DNA of 64,000 nucleotides from Bufo bufo (Eukaryota > Chordata > Amphibia > Anura > Bufonidae). The first letter of the stretch is position 1. The number at the start of each line of letters is the position of its first letter. The position numbers and the translations under genes were made by a program. The notes below the pieces were generated by a model that saw nothing but the letters and a program-made list of their open reading frames with translations, did not search any database and had not been told where the DNA came from. The DNA lies in contig NC_053392.1 in the NCBI RefSeq assembly GCF_905171765.1, positions 397,510,119 through 397,574,118 of the forward strand, read 5' to 3'. Of this stretch, positions 11,166-21,940 are shown piece after piece.

Positions 11166-11219
11166 AATGCTGCAGAGTTTTGGTGACCAAATACTGCCAC
11201 TACCTCTACTGCCAGGTCT

Positions 11220-11460
11220 TTAAAGGGAACCTGTCACCGGGAATTTGTGTATAGAGCTAAGGATATGGGTTGCTAGATGGTCGCTAGCACATCCGCAATA
11301 CCCAATCCCCATAGCTCTGTGTGTTTTTATAGTGTAAAAAAAATAAATAAAAAATATTTGATACATATGCAAATTAACCTGAGAGGAGTCTTGTCCCTGA
11401 GATGAGTCAGGGACAGGACTCATCTCAGGTTAATTTGCATATGTATCACGTGAGTATAAT
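11220..11460. mobile_element. T2-like TTAA element, left part
   Basis: Begins TTAAAGGGAACCTGTCACCG and shares the 'gagctatggggattgggtat' type block, in inverse, with 4640-4748. A strong palindrome at about 11366-11449 (ATGCAAATTAACCTGAGAGG against its inverse) forms the inner part. I could not locate the right end. Confidence 0.5.
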
Positions 11461-11905
11461 GCTGCTCACTAACATACCATGGCAGCCAGGGCTTCAGTAG
11501 CGTCCTGGCTACCATGGTAACCGATCGGAGCCCCAGCATTACACTGCTGGGACTCCGATCGGAACTGCAAACTGCCACCAATGATTGGGGGGGGGCGACC
11601 CTGTGGCCTCCAATGATTAATACTGGGGAGGCAGGGAGGAGGGGGGGCCCACTGCCACCAATGATGGGAGGGGGACCCTGTGGCCACTGCCACCAATGAT
11701 TAATACTAGGGGGTAGGGGGGGGGAGTTACCAGAGGGGGCTGATAAGAGGGAGAGGCTGGGAGGCACATGAGGGGCTGATCAGAGGCTGGGGGGGCTGAT
11801 CAGAGGCTGGGGGCTGTTTTTTGGACTTTTGGTTGGTCAGTGGTCACAAAATAAATGTGTTATTTATTTAATTGTTATAATTGGTATCGGTGAGTACTTA
11901 AATAA
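11461..11905. repeat. hairpin module plus G-rich CACCAATGAT repeats
   Basis: A hairpin unit (TGGCAGCCAGGGCTTCAGTA ... CCTGGCTACCATGG, then GATCGGAGCCCCAGCATTAC with its inverse) is shared with 13705-13800 and, more remotely, with the L1 target region at 16241-16278. G-rich runs with repeated CCACCAATGAT follow. Confidence 0.5.
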
Positions 11906-12836
11906 GAGTTCACACGGGCGTTGCGGGAACATGCAAGATTTTTCCGTGCGAGTGCAAAACATTGTAAAAATCGGACAGCTCAATGTCTGTCCCATTGAAA
12001 ATGAATGGGTCCAGATCTGTTCCGCAAAAAACGGAACAGATCAGGAAAGAAACAACGGACGTGTGAATGGACTCTTAGGCTGAGTTCCCACGGGCGAGAT
12101 TTCCTCGCGTGTGCAATGCGGGAGGTGAACGCATTGCACCCACACTGAATCCGGACCCATTCATTTCTATGGGGCTGTGCACATGAGCGGTGATTTTCAC
12201 GCATCACTTATGTGTTGCGTAAAAATCGCAGCATGCTCTATATTATGTGTTTATCACGCAGGCCCCATGGAAGTGAATGGGGCTGAGTGAAAAATCGCAA
12301 GCAAGTGCGGATGCGGTGCGATTTTCACACACGGTTGCTAGGAGACGTTCGGGATGGAGACCCGATCATTATTATTTTTCCTTTATAACATGGTTATAAG
12401 GGAAAATAATAGCATTCTTAATACAGAATGCATAGTACAATAGCTCACGCAGCCGGCATTTCTTCTGTCTTCTTTGCTGTGTACAGGAAAAAGGACCTGT
12501 GGTGACGTCACTCCGGTCATCACATGGTCCATTACCATGGTAAAAGATCATGTGATGACCGGAGGTTTTTTTTTTTTTTTTTTAACCCCTCCAGCGCTAT
12601 TGTACTATGCATTCTGTATTAAGAATGCCATTTTCCCTTATAACACGGTTATAAGGGAAAATAGCAATCTACACAACCCCGATCCCAAACTTCTGTGAAG
12701 AAGTTCGGGTACCAAACATGCCGATTTTTCTCACGCGCGTGCAAAACGCATTACAATGTTTTGCACTCGCACGGAAAAATCTTGCATGTTCCCGCAACGC
12801 ACCCGCACCTTTTCCCGCAACGCCCGTGTGAACTCA
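11906..12836. mobile_element. inverted-repeat MITE (GAGTTCACACGGGCGTTGCG)
   Basis: The left end GAGTTCACACGGGCGTTGCG is matched by the inverse CGCAACGCCCGTGTGAACTC at the right. The next layer also pairs: CGTGCGAGTGCAAAACATTG with CAATGTTTTGCACTCGCACG. Further inward, 12388-12445 pairs with 12596-12665 (a gttataagggaaaat block). A related end, GAGTTCCCACGGGCGAGATT, starts at 12081, so a second element may be nested. Non-coding. Confidence 0.6.
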
Positions 12837-12852
12837 GCCTAAAGTACAGTTG

Positions 12853-14095
12853 TTGCGATACCAATTTTTTTTATTCGATTTCGATACCATAAAAAAGTAT
12901 TGCGATACTCGATATCACACGAAAAGCCACGTGCATTCCGCATTTTTTTTAAATGGCGAATGGCGCAGATTTTATTTTTTATTTTTCTGTTCCAGCGCTC
13001 ACCGCATAGATTTTTTTCTATTTTAATAGTTTTGACTTTTCGGACATGGCGATATGTGATGTTTATTTATTGTTTATATATTTTATATGTAATTTATACT
13101 TAAAAGGGGTTCTGCACTTTGTTTAAACTGATGATCTATCCTCTGAATAGATCATCAGCTTCTGATCGGCGGGGGTCCGACACCCGAGACCCCAACCGAT
13201 CAGCTGTTTGAGAAGGCAGCGGCGCTCCAGCAGCACAGCGCCCTTCTCACTGTTTACCGCAGGCCCAGTGACGACACGACTAGTATCAACTGGCCTGAGC
13301 GGGGCTAAGCTCCGTTGAAGTGAACAGAGCTTAGCCCCGCCCAGGCCAGTTGATACTAGTCGTGACGTCACTGGGCCAGCAGTAAACAGTGAGAAGGCCG
13401 CGGCGCTCCTGGAGCGCCGCTTCCTTCTCAAACAGCTGATCGTCAGGGGTCCCGGGTGTCGGACCCCCACCGATCAGAAGCTGATGATCTATCCAGAGGA
13501 TAGATCAAAGTGCAGAACCCCTTTAATATTTTGGTGGGTTTTGTTTTTTTTTTACTTTTTATTTAATAACCATTTCCCCCCTTAGGGGCTAGAACCTGGG
13601 ATTTTTTCATCCCTTGTCCTATTCACCCTGATAGAGCTCTATCAGGGTGAATAGGACCTCACACTCTCCCTGCTGCTCTGTTCACACAGCAGCAGGGAGC
13701 CGACTATGGCAGTCAGGGCTTCAGTAGCGTCCTGGCTGCCATGGTAACTGATCGGAGCCCCAGGATTACACTGCTGGGGCTCTGATCAGAAGCTGCCACT
13801 GCCACCAATGAAGGGGAGGTGAGGAGACCCTGTGGCCACTACCACCAATGATTCTAATACTGGGGGGGGGCACACTGCACCACCAATGATAATTAACCTT
13901 TAATACAGGATGCGGGTACTGGCAGCAAATCAGCGCTGAGTGCTGCTGAGGGAACATGAGCACGCTCACGTTCAGAGATACTAGACTGCGCAGCAGCGTA
14001 AGCTAGTATAGAAAAAAATGGAAATCCGGGTATCGTATCGATACCGGGACAAAAGTATTGATTGGGTATCGAAGTTTGGATACCCGCAACACCTC
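12853..14095. mobile_element. repeat with 'gcgatacc' inverted ends, host of a TTAA MITE
   Basis: The left end has TTGCGATACCAATTTTTT and TTGCGATACTCGATAT. The right end has ATCGATACCGGGAC and GGGTATCGAAGTTTGGATAC, partly the inverse of the left end. The interior holds the nested MITE at 13100-13526 and a second copy of the 11.5-kb hairpin module at 13705-13800. No coding. Confidence 0.5.
13100..13526. mobile_element. T2/Kolobok-like TTAA MITE
   Basis: TTAA at both ends, with inverted ends TTAAAAGGGGTTCTGCACTT and AAGTGCAGAACCCCTTTAA. Long palindromic arms include GGGGGTCCGACACCCG with its inverse, and a perfect inner hairpin around CAGTTGATACTAGTCGTG. Non-coding. Confidence 0.7.
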
Positions 14096-14100
14096 TAGTC

Positions 14101-14345
14101 TAAAGCCCACAGTCCGAGAAGATATAAGTGAGGGACATGAAGATGTGGAGTAACTGTGGGTTGAAATACATGGAGGCAAAAATAATAATATATTACTAAT
14201 AGGAGTTAATTATAAACCACCTAATATACCAGAGTCCACAGAAAATCTACTACTAAACGAGATAGACGAGGCGGCAGATCATAATGAGGTGGTTATTATG
14301 GGGGACATCAACTACCCAGATATAGGCTGGGAAACTGAAACACAC
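14101..14345 (+). pseudogene. CR1 LINE fragment 1 (endonuclease domain)
   Basis: The plus strand encodes part of an APE-type endonuclease of a CR1 retrotransposon: an IGVNYKPPNIPES segment, then EVVIMGDINYPDIGWE, where GDxNYPD carries the catalytic Asp and Asn. The fragment stops where a TA/CA microsatellite and a Tc1 begin. It is the first of four pieces of one element (with 16012-16105, 22820-23255 and 24833-25885). Confidence 0.85.
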
Positions 14346-14348
14346 ATA

Positions 14349-14381
<33 letters not shown>

Positions 14382-14420
14382 TATACACACACACACACAT
14401 ACATACACACACATATACAC
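14349..14420. repeat. (TA)n/(CA)n microsatellite
   Basis: An alternating TA run followed by CA/TACA repeats, immediately left of the Tc1 at 14421. Confidence 0.9.
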
Positions 14421-15946
14421 ACTGCGTGCAGAATTATTAGGCAAATGAGTATTTTGACCACATCATCCTCTTTATGCATGTTGTCTTACTCCAAGCTGTA
14501 TAGGCTCGAAAGCCTACTACCAATTAAGCATATTTGGTGATGTGCATCTCTGTAATGAGAAGGGGTGTGGTCTAATGACATCAACACCCTATATTAGGTG
14601 TGCATAATTATTAGGCAACTTCCTTTTCTTTTGGCAAAATGGGTCAAAAGAAGGACTTGACAGGCTCAGAAAAGTCAAAAATAGTGAGATATCTTGCAGA
14701 GGGATGCAGCACTCTTAAAATTGCAAAGCTTCTGAAGCGTGATCATCGAACAATCAAGCGTTTCATTCAAAATAGTCAACAGGGTCGCAAGAAGCGTGTG
14801 GAAAAACCAAGGCGCAAAATAACTGCCCATGAACTGAGAAAAGTCAAGCGTGCAGCTGCCAAGATGCCACCAGTTTGGCCATATTTCAGAGCTGCAACAT
14901 CACTGGAGTGCCCAAAAGCACAAGGTGTGCAATACTCAGAGACATGGCCAAGGTAAGAAAGGCTGAAAGACGACCACCACTGAACAAGACACACAAGCTG
15001 AAACGTCAAGACTGGGCCAAGAAATATCTCAAGACTGATTTTTCTAAGGTTTTATGGACTGATGAAATGAGAGTGAGTCTTGATGGGCCAGATGGATGGG
15101 CCCGTGGCTGGATTGGTAAAGGGCAGAGAGCTCCAGTCCGACTCAGACGCCAGCAAGGTGGAGGTGGAGTACTGGTTTGGGCTGGTATCATCAAAGATGA
15201 GCTTGTGGGGCCTTTTCGGGTTGAGGATGGAGTCAAGCTCAACTCCCAGTCCTACTGCCAGTTTCTGGAAGACACCTTCTTCAAGCAGTGGTACAGGAAG
15301 AAGTCTGCATCCTTCAAGAAAAACATGATTTTCATGCAGGACAATGCTCCATCACACGCGTCCAAGTACTCCACTGGCAAGAAAGGGTATAAAAGAAGAA
15401 AATCTAATGACATGGCCTCCTTGTTCACCTGATCTGAACCCCATTGAGAACCTGTGGTCCATCATCAAATGTGAGATTTACAAGGAGGGAAAACAGTACA
15501 CCTCTCTGAACAGTGTCTGGGAGGCTGTGGTTGCTGCTGCACGCAATGTTGATGGTGAACAGATCAAAACACTGACAGAATCCATGGATGGCAGGCTTTT
15601 GAGTGTCCTTGCAAAGAAAGGTGGCTATATTGGTCACCGATTTGTTTTTGTTTTGTTTTTGAATGTCAGAAATGTATATTTGTGAATGTTGAGATGTTAT
15701 ATTGGTTTCACTGGTAAAAATAATTGAAATGGGTATTTGTTTTTTGTTAAGTTGCCTAATAATTATGCACAGTAATAGTCACCTGCACACACAGATATCC
15801 CCCTAAAATAGCTAAAACTAAAAACAAACAAAACTACTTCCAAAAATATTCAGCTTTGACATTAATGAGTTTTTTGGGTTCATTGAGAACATGGTTGTTC
15901 AATAATAAAATTAATCCTCAAAAATACAACTTGCCTAATAATTCTG

Positions 15947-15950
<4 letters not shown>
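14421..15950 (+). mobile_element. Tc1 transposon (tgcagaattattaggcaa ends), defective
   Basis: The left end GTGCAGAATTATTAGGCAA and the right end TTGCCTAATAATTCTGCAC are inverted repeats. Each side also carries an inner copy of the motif: TGCATAATTATTAGGCAA near 14600 and its inverse near 15752. It sits between AT microsatellites, so the exact TA duplication cannot be assigned. It contains a broken transposase. It interrupts the CR1 endonuclease. Confidence 0.85.
14639..15685 (+). pseudogene. Tc1 transposase with frameshifts
   Basis: Starts MGQKKDLTGSEKSKIVRYL (helix-turn-helix). It shifts frame near 14875-14945 and continues through VLWTDEMRVSLDGPDGW (first Asp), GGGGVLVWAGI and FMQDNAPSHASKYST (second Asp). 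It shifts again at about 15375 and ends with [15 protein letters not shown] (Glu). Comparing the two frames suggests a short deletion, about 8 bp, after KYST. The C-terminus reads SVLAKKGGYIGHRF. The sequence belongs to a different Tc1 lineage from the copy at 2996. At least two frameshifts make it non-functional. Confidence 0.88.

Positions 15951-16010
<60 letters not shown>
15951..16010. repeat. (TA)n microsatellite, 60 bp
   Basis: An uninterrupted TA dinucleotide run directly abutting the Tc1 right end, followed by A/AAAT-rich sequence. Confidence 0.97.
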
Positions 16011-16011
<1 letters not shown>

Positions 16012-16017
<6 letters not shown>

Positions 16018-16105
16018 ATAAATCTCATTAAAGACACAGGTTCTTGGCAATAACCAAAGACAATTACCTTTCCCAACTGGTTCAGGACCCGACTAGAGGG
16101 ACTTA
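16012..16105 (+). pseudogene. CR1 LINE fragment 2
   Basis: A short piece reading FLAITKDNYLSQLVQDPTRG on the plus strand, which is the endonuclease segment that follows fragment 1 in CR1 elements. It ends in TTA at 16103-16105, where the Harbinger-like MITE inserted. Joined to 22823 the same frame continues LVLTNRPDR. Confidence 0.8.
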
Positions 16106-16261
16106 GGGCTCTTTCACACTTGCGTTGTCCGGATCCGTCGTGCACTCCATTTGCCGGAGGTGCCCGCCGGATCCGGAAAAACGCAAGTGAACTGAAAGCA
16201 TTTGAAGACGGATCAGTCTTCAAAATGCGTTCAGTGTTACTATGGCAGCCAGGACGCTATT

Positions 16262-16278
16262 AAAGTCCTGGCTGCCAT
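16262..16278. repeat. L1 target-site duplication, 5' copy
   Basis: AAAGTCCTGGCTGCCAT lies directly before the L1 and recurs directly after its A tail at 22239-22255. The implied bottom-strand nick (CTTT^AATAG) fits the TTT/AA preference of L1 endonucleases. The first three A bases are ambiguous with the tail. Confidence 0.88.
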
Positions 16279-16957
16279 GAGGCGTGGTCTGCTGGGCATG
16301 GAGTGAGGACGCATCCCTGTGGAGCTCCCCCTGCCATCCTGCTAATATCCTGAAATTGCCAGTATACCCTGTGTTTTATCCACCTCAGCCTGCTCTGTTA
16401 TTCTCCCCTGGTGTGCAGGAGTACCCCGGAGCACAGACTGCGATTCCTGTGGAGCGGGCAGTGTGACTTTCCCTACCTTCCTCTCGGGGTAGCGGAGGAC
16501 GGCCATCTTGGGGAGGTGAGGAGCGGTGTCCCCCGACAGGACGCAGTAGCAGGGAGCCGACGCCGTCATTGCTAGGCGCTGGAGTGAGCTGCGGAGTCGC
16601 GGTAAGCTGCCGCTGAATACTTGCCACCGTCGGGCCTCTCACCGGGAGCTTTGCTGGGCAGTGTGGAGGGTGACGCCCGCCATCTTGCTGCAGGAGAAGG
16701 AGCGCACGTGGCTGAACGCCGGTGGCTGAAGAAGGAGCTTGGCTGGGGAGAGTGCTCCTGTTATGTGGATTCCCTATAGCCATCTCTCGTTAAGGGCAAC
16801 ACCGAAGTTTTAGCTGCTACTCCCATATTTTATCTATCTATCTCCTGGTGGGCAGACTTTCATCTGTAAGAGACTCTGCTGTTTAAGCCAGTGTGTGAGC
16901 TGTCTCTCTTGTCTGACACTCCAGTGTTTTTTTTTACCATTAGGCTCTATTAAACTG
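16279..16957 (+). promoter_or_regulatory. L1 5' leader, probable internal promoter
   Basis: A GC- and CpG-rich leader of about 680 bp before ORF1. It contains several CCATCTTG motifs on one strand or the other (for example GCCATCTTGGGGAGG near 16502 and CGCCATCTTGCTGCAGG near 16678), which resemble YY1-type sites used by L1 promoters. The promoter role is inferred from position. Confidence 0.5.
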
Positions 16958-17791
16958 ATGGGCCGCAAAACCGCTTCTCTCGCTTGCTCTACATCTGCAA
17001 AAGAATTTGTGGACGGTACTAGTCAAACTGATATGGAGCTGGATGTCTCTGGGGCCTCTGAGTCCCCTGTGGATAAGATAATGGCGGCAATAGCGAAGTG
17101 TCAGACGACATTGACTGCTAAAATTGATCATCTGCAAAGTGATGTTAATTGCCTTCGACATGATGTGGAAAAGATGAGAGAGCGGGCCAGTGAGGTGGAG
17201 CGCCGCTTGGGAGAGGTGGAAGACTCTGCGAATGCGACTACCGCAACGACCAGAACCTTACAGCAACAGGTGAAGACCCTGCTTGCCAGGGTGGATGATG
17301 CGGAAAACCGCAATAGGAGAAATAATGTGAGGATCCTGGGACTGCCTGAGAGAATAGAGGGTTCCTCTCCTGAAATCTATGCTGAACAGCTGATCCGATC
17401 TGTTTTGTCTCCCATTGATTTGTCTACAAGCTTTGTGGTTGAGAGGGCGCACAGGATTCCAACCAGACCCTTGCCGCCGGGTGCCGCTCCTAGACCTTTT
17501 ATAATGCGGCTCCTGAATTACAGAGACCGAGACGCCATATTAGCAGCAGCCAGACGCAAGAAAGATATTCAAGTGGATAACACCAGGATTTCCTTCTATC
17601 CTGACTTCACGGCGGAAGTCCAGAAGCAACGTCGCCAGTTTGCTGCAGTTCGAGCTCGCCTCCGTGAGTTGGGGCTGAAGTACGCCATGATGTATCCGTC
17701 CAGACTGCGGATCCAGGAGGGTGACCGTGCCAAATTTTTTCAAACGCCAGAGGAGGCCATGGACTGGCTTGATCATTCGCATCCGGGATGA
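16958..17791 (+). CDS. L1 ORF1 protein (coiled coil, RRM, C-terminal domain)
   Basis: An RNA-binding chaperone that coats L1 RNA in the retrotransposition particle. It has 277 residues from the start MGRKTASLAC; an upstream in-frame ATG at 16895 would add 21 hydrophobic residues and is less likely. Residues about 36-118 are heptad-rich and predicted to form the trimerising coiled coil. The junction AENRNRRNNVRILGLPE (about 115-131) is the hallmark entry to the RRM. The C-terminal domain follows, with DFTAEVQKQRRQFAAVRARL near residues 210-229. The gene is intact. It is followed after about 400 bp by ORF2 on the same strand, so ORF2 is presumably translated by reinitiation or ribosome recruitment. 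Confidence 0.93.
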   Translation: MGRKTASLACSTSAKEFVDGTSQTDMELDVSGASESPVDKIMAAIAKCQTTLTAKIDHLQSDVNCLRHDVEKMRERASEVERRLGEVEDSANATTATTRTLQQQVKTLLARVDDAENRNRRNNVRILGLPERIEGSSPEIYAEQLIRSVLSPIDLSTSFVVERAHRIPTRPLPPGAAPRPFIMRLLNYRDRDAILAAARRKKDIQVDNTRISFYPDFTAEVQKQRRQFAAVRARLRELGLKYAMMYPSRLRIQEGDRAKFFQTPEEAMDWLDHSHPG

Positions 17792-18187
17792 TGGCTGTGA
17801 CGGAGAAGATTACACTGTTGGCGTCAAGAGTTTTTTCTGCCTGAACTGGGGGGCATTGTTTTTCTTAGTTAGCTCCTAGGCTGGGGCAGGCAGGATTATA
17901 TGTTGCAATTTAATAGCTTACTATTATCAGGGGTGAGCTCCGTTCAAGGTGATGTACCTGTAGTGAATAATTGCTATATTGATTCTCTGTTAACGAGTTC
18001 TGAGTACTCAGGATAGACCTACGTTAGTTTAACAAGTTTAGGGCTCCAGAAGCTTAGATAGGTTAGGGTAGTCTAAGCAGGGTGGGTTAGGCATGGGTAT
18101 GTTCATTGTTCAATTTGTCTTGTACGTGTGTGTGTGTGAGTGCGACAGTGACACGGGTGTTGATTGGTCCATGTATCTTCGGAAAGA

Positions 18188-21100
18188 ATGGCGGGATGTA
18201 AGATAATCTCCTGGAATGTGAGAGGTCTGAACGATAAGATCAAAAGAGCTTTGGTGTTTAATTATGTTAAAAAGTATAAGCCGGATATTCTTGTTTTTCA
18301 GGAAACTCATCTTCAGGGGCGAAAGGTGCTATCTATTAAGAGGCCGTGGGTGGGTCCTGTGTATCACGCAACTTACTCCAACTATGCCAGGGGAGTTTCG
18401 GTACTGGTCAGTAAGTCTCTTCCCTTTCAGCTGATCTCCGTGCACATTGATCCGTTAGGGAAATATGTCCTACTGCAGGCCTCTATCTGGGGTCATGGGG
18501 TTATACTGGTGGCCGTATATGTACCGCCGCCGTTTGCGAGGGAATTGTTAGATCATATTATGACTCGAGTAGCTGTTCTTCCGGTAGCCCCCCTTTTCAT
18601 GCTAGGGGATTTTAACGCTACACTGGATGCCCAGCTGGACAGGCTTCGGCCGACTGCTAGACATGTGCCGACACTCCAACATTGGGCACAGGCGAATAAT
18701 TTATTTGAGATTTGGAGAGGACTCCATCCTATGGCCAGACAGTATTCCTGTCATTCTGCCTCGATTCATTCTATGTCTCGCATTGATCTGGCCTTTGCGA
18801 ACCAGGCGGGCATTCAGTGGGTGAGGGAGGCGGAATACTTGCCAAGGGGAATCTCTGATCATGCCCCCCTGCAGGTAGTGCTTAGGCTTCCGGTTGGTAG
18901 GCCACGCCCTGTCTGGAGACTTAATCCCAAATGGCTGGAGGTACTTCCGGTGCGTGTGGCTTGTGTTGAGGGCATTTCGACTTTTTGGGCAGAGAATGAG
19001 GGATCCTCTAATCCTTTGGTGGAATGGGATGCGTCTAAGGCTGTGTTGAGGGGGATTGTAATAGCTGCAGTAGCAACCCACAGACTAGAACTAGCTGTCA
19101 CTAGAGTGAAACTGGAGGAGAAACTAGCGATAGCTGAAAAAGAATATGTGGATGATCCCACGCCAGTGCATCGGTCCGAATGGCTCTCCATACAGAGACA
19201 GTATGTCTTGCATTTAACTGAATATACGCAGAAACGTCTACTGTCCCTGAAACAGAATTGTTTCGCGGAGGGAGATAAGAGTGGGAAGGCATTAGCGTAT
19301 CTTGCTAGAGTGGAAACACCGCAAGCGGTGGTGGCGGGCATTCGGAGTGATGCAGGGGAGTTATGCACATCACCGGAGCATATTAGTGCCCAATTTGTTA
19401 CATATTACTCGGCCCTTTATGCCTCCAGAGCCGCTAAGTCACCTGAGGATACCTCGCGGTTTTTGGATGCCATTCCCTTGCCACAGCTGTCTCGTTCGGA
19501 TCAGCAGATGTTAGATGCGCCCATAACGCAACAAGAGATCCAGACGGCAATTTCATCTATGTCAGGGGGTAAGGCTCCTGGTCCGGATGGCTTTCCAGTG
19601 GAATGGTATGCTTTCCAAATTAAGGATGGGAGTTCGAGACTCTGTAATATGTTTGCGCATGCGTTTGAAACAGGAGAATTACCGACATCATTTCGGGAAG
19701 CTACTATAGTAGTGATCCACAAACCTGGGAAGCCTCCGGACCAATGCAGCTCTTATAGACCGATATCGCTAATTAATTCTGATGCTAAGATTTTAGCTAA
19801 GGTGTTGGCTACTCGATTGTCGGCTGTTATACTTTCTATAGTTGGAGTGGATCAGTCGGGTTTTATGCCTGGGAAATCCACGGACATAAATCTTCGGCGT
19901 CTTTTTACGAACTTACAGGTGAAGCATGATAACGCAGGTAATAGAGCGATAGCGTCACTAGATAATGAAAAGGCGTTCGACTCTGTCGAATGGCAGTTTA
20001 TGTGGGCGGTCATGGCGAAACTAGGGATCCCCCAAAATTTTCTGCGGTGGGTTCACTTGTTGTACATGCATCCAACGGCCCGGGTGAGGGTGAACGGTTA
20101 CCTATCTCAGCCATTCCCGTTGGGGAGGGGTACTAGACAGGGGTGCCCGTTGTCCCCTCTTTTATTTGCGTTGATTATGGAACCCCTTTCTATCAGTATC
20201 GATGGCAGTGCTGGGATTAGGGGCTGGGAGATAGCGGGCATCTCTGAGAAGATTTCATTATATGCTGACGACATGCTGATATATTTGGGTGATGTGGGCC
20301 CTTCCTTGGAGAACCTTTTGGATTTAGTCAACTCATACGGTTCCTATTCAGGTCTACGTGTGAATTGGGCTAAGTCGGCATTATACTTGGTGGATGATGT
20401 GTCTTCTCAGAGTATATCCCCGTCTTCGTCCCTTCAGGTAGTGGATCGCTTTACGTACCTAGGAATAGTTATTCACAAAGATGTGTCGTGCTTTGCTGCT
20501 CTTAACCTGGGCCCGGTTGTGCAATATGTCCAGCGGAGGCTGAAGGCGTGGGAGGCCTTACCGCTGTCCTTGATTGGCCGTATAAATGTTTTTAAGATGG
20601 TCTTGTTACCCAAATTATTATATATTTACAGGGCGGCCCCTGTTATAATTCCTAAATCGCACTTTAAGAATATGGATTCTATGTTGACAACCTTTTTGTG
20701 GAACAAGTCGGTCCCACGCATAGCTAGAGAAACTCTAAAGGCTCCGTATAGCAGAGGAGGTTTAGCGCTCCCTGATCTGTACTTGTATTATATAGCGGCG
20801 CAATTAAACTATGTTGCATGGTGGGTTCAGGCTGACCCTAGTAATCCTGCTGTAGTGTTGGAAGCCGCATTGATGGGTTCTTATGAAGCCATGACTAATT
20901 TAGTGTACAGGAACGGGCAGTATCCACTGCGGCACCGAACGTCGCTCATGACTAGTGTGTTGAAGGCATGGAGCTCTTTTGTGGGGGTGAGAAATGAGGA
21001 TGACGACCTGGGAGTCCTATGGTCTCCTGTCCTACCGTTATGGAGAAACCCTTTATTGTCAGAATTAGTATCACTGCCAGACTATGAATTCTGGCCACAG

Positions 21101-21940
21101 CGTGGTGTCAAATACCTCACTCAGTTGTATGAGGAGGGATACTTTAAATCATTCTCGTCCCTACAGGCGGAGTGTGGATCGCAGCGATCCTCCCTGTTTA
21201 AATTCTTTCAGTTGAGGCACGCCTGTAACGCCCAATTTGGGCCTGGCCCACTGAGAATAGAATTTAGCCCTGTTGAGAAAATTGTTAGGCGAGTCCAACA
21301 GACTAAGATGGTCTCTGAGCTGTATGGGTTCCTTATATCGGTTCGCCCCTCCCCGATTGCAAAAGCGTTTGGCAAGTGGCGCGCGGATATTCCTAGTTTA
21401 GCATCTCATCATGAAAAAGAACTGAGTTCCTCCTGGAGGGGGACGGTGATCTGTGCACGGGATCAGCTGATTCAGGCAAAATGGTTACATAGAGTGTATT
21501 ATACTCCGGTACGGTTAATGCATATGCGGAAGCTTTCCTCTGACTCATGTACCCGATGTAACGCCGCCAAAGGTACACTCATGCACATGGTCTGGGAGTG
21601 TCCCATTATAGCTAAATTTTGGGCTGATGTACATGCCTTTTTTGACACCAAATTAGGATTCCCAGCGGTAGTAACACCTGAGGTTTGTTTGCTGGGTTTG
21701 GTTAATGAGATTATTCCGACCAAATGCATGAGAATCCTTTACAGGTTACTATTATTTTATGCTAGGAAATCCATCCTGCTGAACTGGAAACCTCCTAAAC
21801 AACCAGCGATCTCTCATTGGATTACTTTGATCAATACCACATTGTCTCTGTATAAGCTTACCTATGAGGCCAGGGGCATTCCAGAGAAATTTGAGAAGAT
21901 CTGGGGGATATGGATCAACGCCAATACGGTTGAGTTGTGA
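18188..21940 (+). CDS. L1 ORF2 protein (APE endonuclease and reverse transcriptase)
   Basis: A 1250-residue protein that nicks target DNA and copies L1 RNA at the nick. The APE endonuclease occupies the first ~235 residues: SWNVRGL (N10), FQETHLQG (E39), LGDFNATLD (D141, N143) and GISDHAPL (D224, H225). The reverse transcriptase follows: YRPISLINSDAKI, then LDNEKAFDSVEW (catalytic D592), RGTRQGCPLSPLLFAL and YADD at 692-695. A C-terminal Cys-His cluster, CTRC...H...C, lies near 1121-1138. I chose MAGCKIISWNV at 18188 because it starts just before the endonuclease fold; an in-frame ATG at 18164 adds eight residues. There is no stop or frameshift. The domain set and ORF1 type place it in the L1 group. 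Assignment to a subclade such as Tx1 would need a tree. Confidence 0.94.
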   Translation: MAGCKIISWNVRGLNDKIKRALVFNYVKKYKPDILVFQETHLQGRKVLSIKRPWVGPVYHATYSNYARGVSVLVSKSLPFQLISVHIDPLGKYVLLQASIWGHGVILVAVYVPPPFARELLDHIMTRVAVLPVAPLFMLGDFNATLDAQLDRLRPTARHVPTLQHWAQANNLFEIWRGLHPMARQYSCHSASIHSMSRIDLAFANQAGIQWVREAEYLPRGISDHAPLQVVLRLPVGRPRPVWRLNPKWLEVLPVRVACVEGISTFWAENEGSSNPLVEWDASKAVLRGIVIAAVATHRLELAVTRVKLEEKLAIAEKEYVDDPTPVHRSEWLSIQRQYVLHLTEYTQKRLLSLKQNCFAEGDKSGKALAYLARVETPQAVVAGIRSDAGELCTSPEHISAQFVTYYSALYASRAAKSPEDTSRFLDAIPLPQLSRSDQQMLDAPITQQEIQTAISSMSGGKAPGPDGFPVEWYAFQIKDGSSRLCNMFAHAFETGELPTSFREATIVVIHKPGKPPDQCSSYRPISLINSDAKILAKVLATRLSAVILSIVGVDQSGFMPGKSTDINLRRLFTNLQVKHDNAGNRAIASLDNEKAFDSVEWQFMWAVMAKLGIPQNFLRWVHLLYMHPTARVRVNGYLSQPFPLGRGTRQGCPLSPLLFALIMEPLSISIDGSAGIRGWEIAGISEKISLYADDMLIYLGDVGPSLENLLDLVNSYGSYSGLRVNWAKSALYLVDDVSSQSISPSSSLQVVDRFTYLGIVIHKDVSCFAALNLGPVVQYVQRRLKAWEALPLSLIGRINVFKMVLLPKLLYIYRAAPVIIPKSHFKNMDSMLTTFLWNKSVPRIARETLKAPYSRGGLALPDLYLYYIAAQLNYVAWWVQADPSNPAVVLEAALMGSYEAMTNLVYRNGQYPLRHRTSLMTSVLKAWSSFVGVRNEDDDLGVLWSPVLPLWRNPLLSELVSLPDYEFWPQRGVKYLTQLYEEGYFKSFSSLQAECGSQRSSLFKFFQLRHACNAQFGPGPLRIEFSPVEKIVRRVQQTKMVSELYGFLISVRPSPIAKAFGKWRADIPSLASHHEKELSSSWRGTVICARDQLIQAKWLHRVYYTPVRLMHMRKLSSDSCTRCNAAKGTLMHMVWECPIIAKFWADVHAFFDTKLGFPAVVTPEVCLLGLVNEIIPTKCMRILYRLLLFYARKSILLNWKPPKQPAISHWITLINTTLSLYKLTYEARGIPEKFEKIWGIWINANTVEL

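Noticed and set aside
16106..16280. Idea that the L1 is a target-specific Tx1-type insertion in this MITE
   Set aside because: The nick site matches the generic TTT/AA preference and only one insertion is visible. Specificity cannot be claimed from a single event.
18701..19368. Minus-strand frames of 126 and 169 codons
   Set aside because: Antisense to L1 ORF2 with no independent signature.
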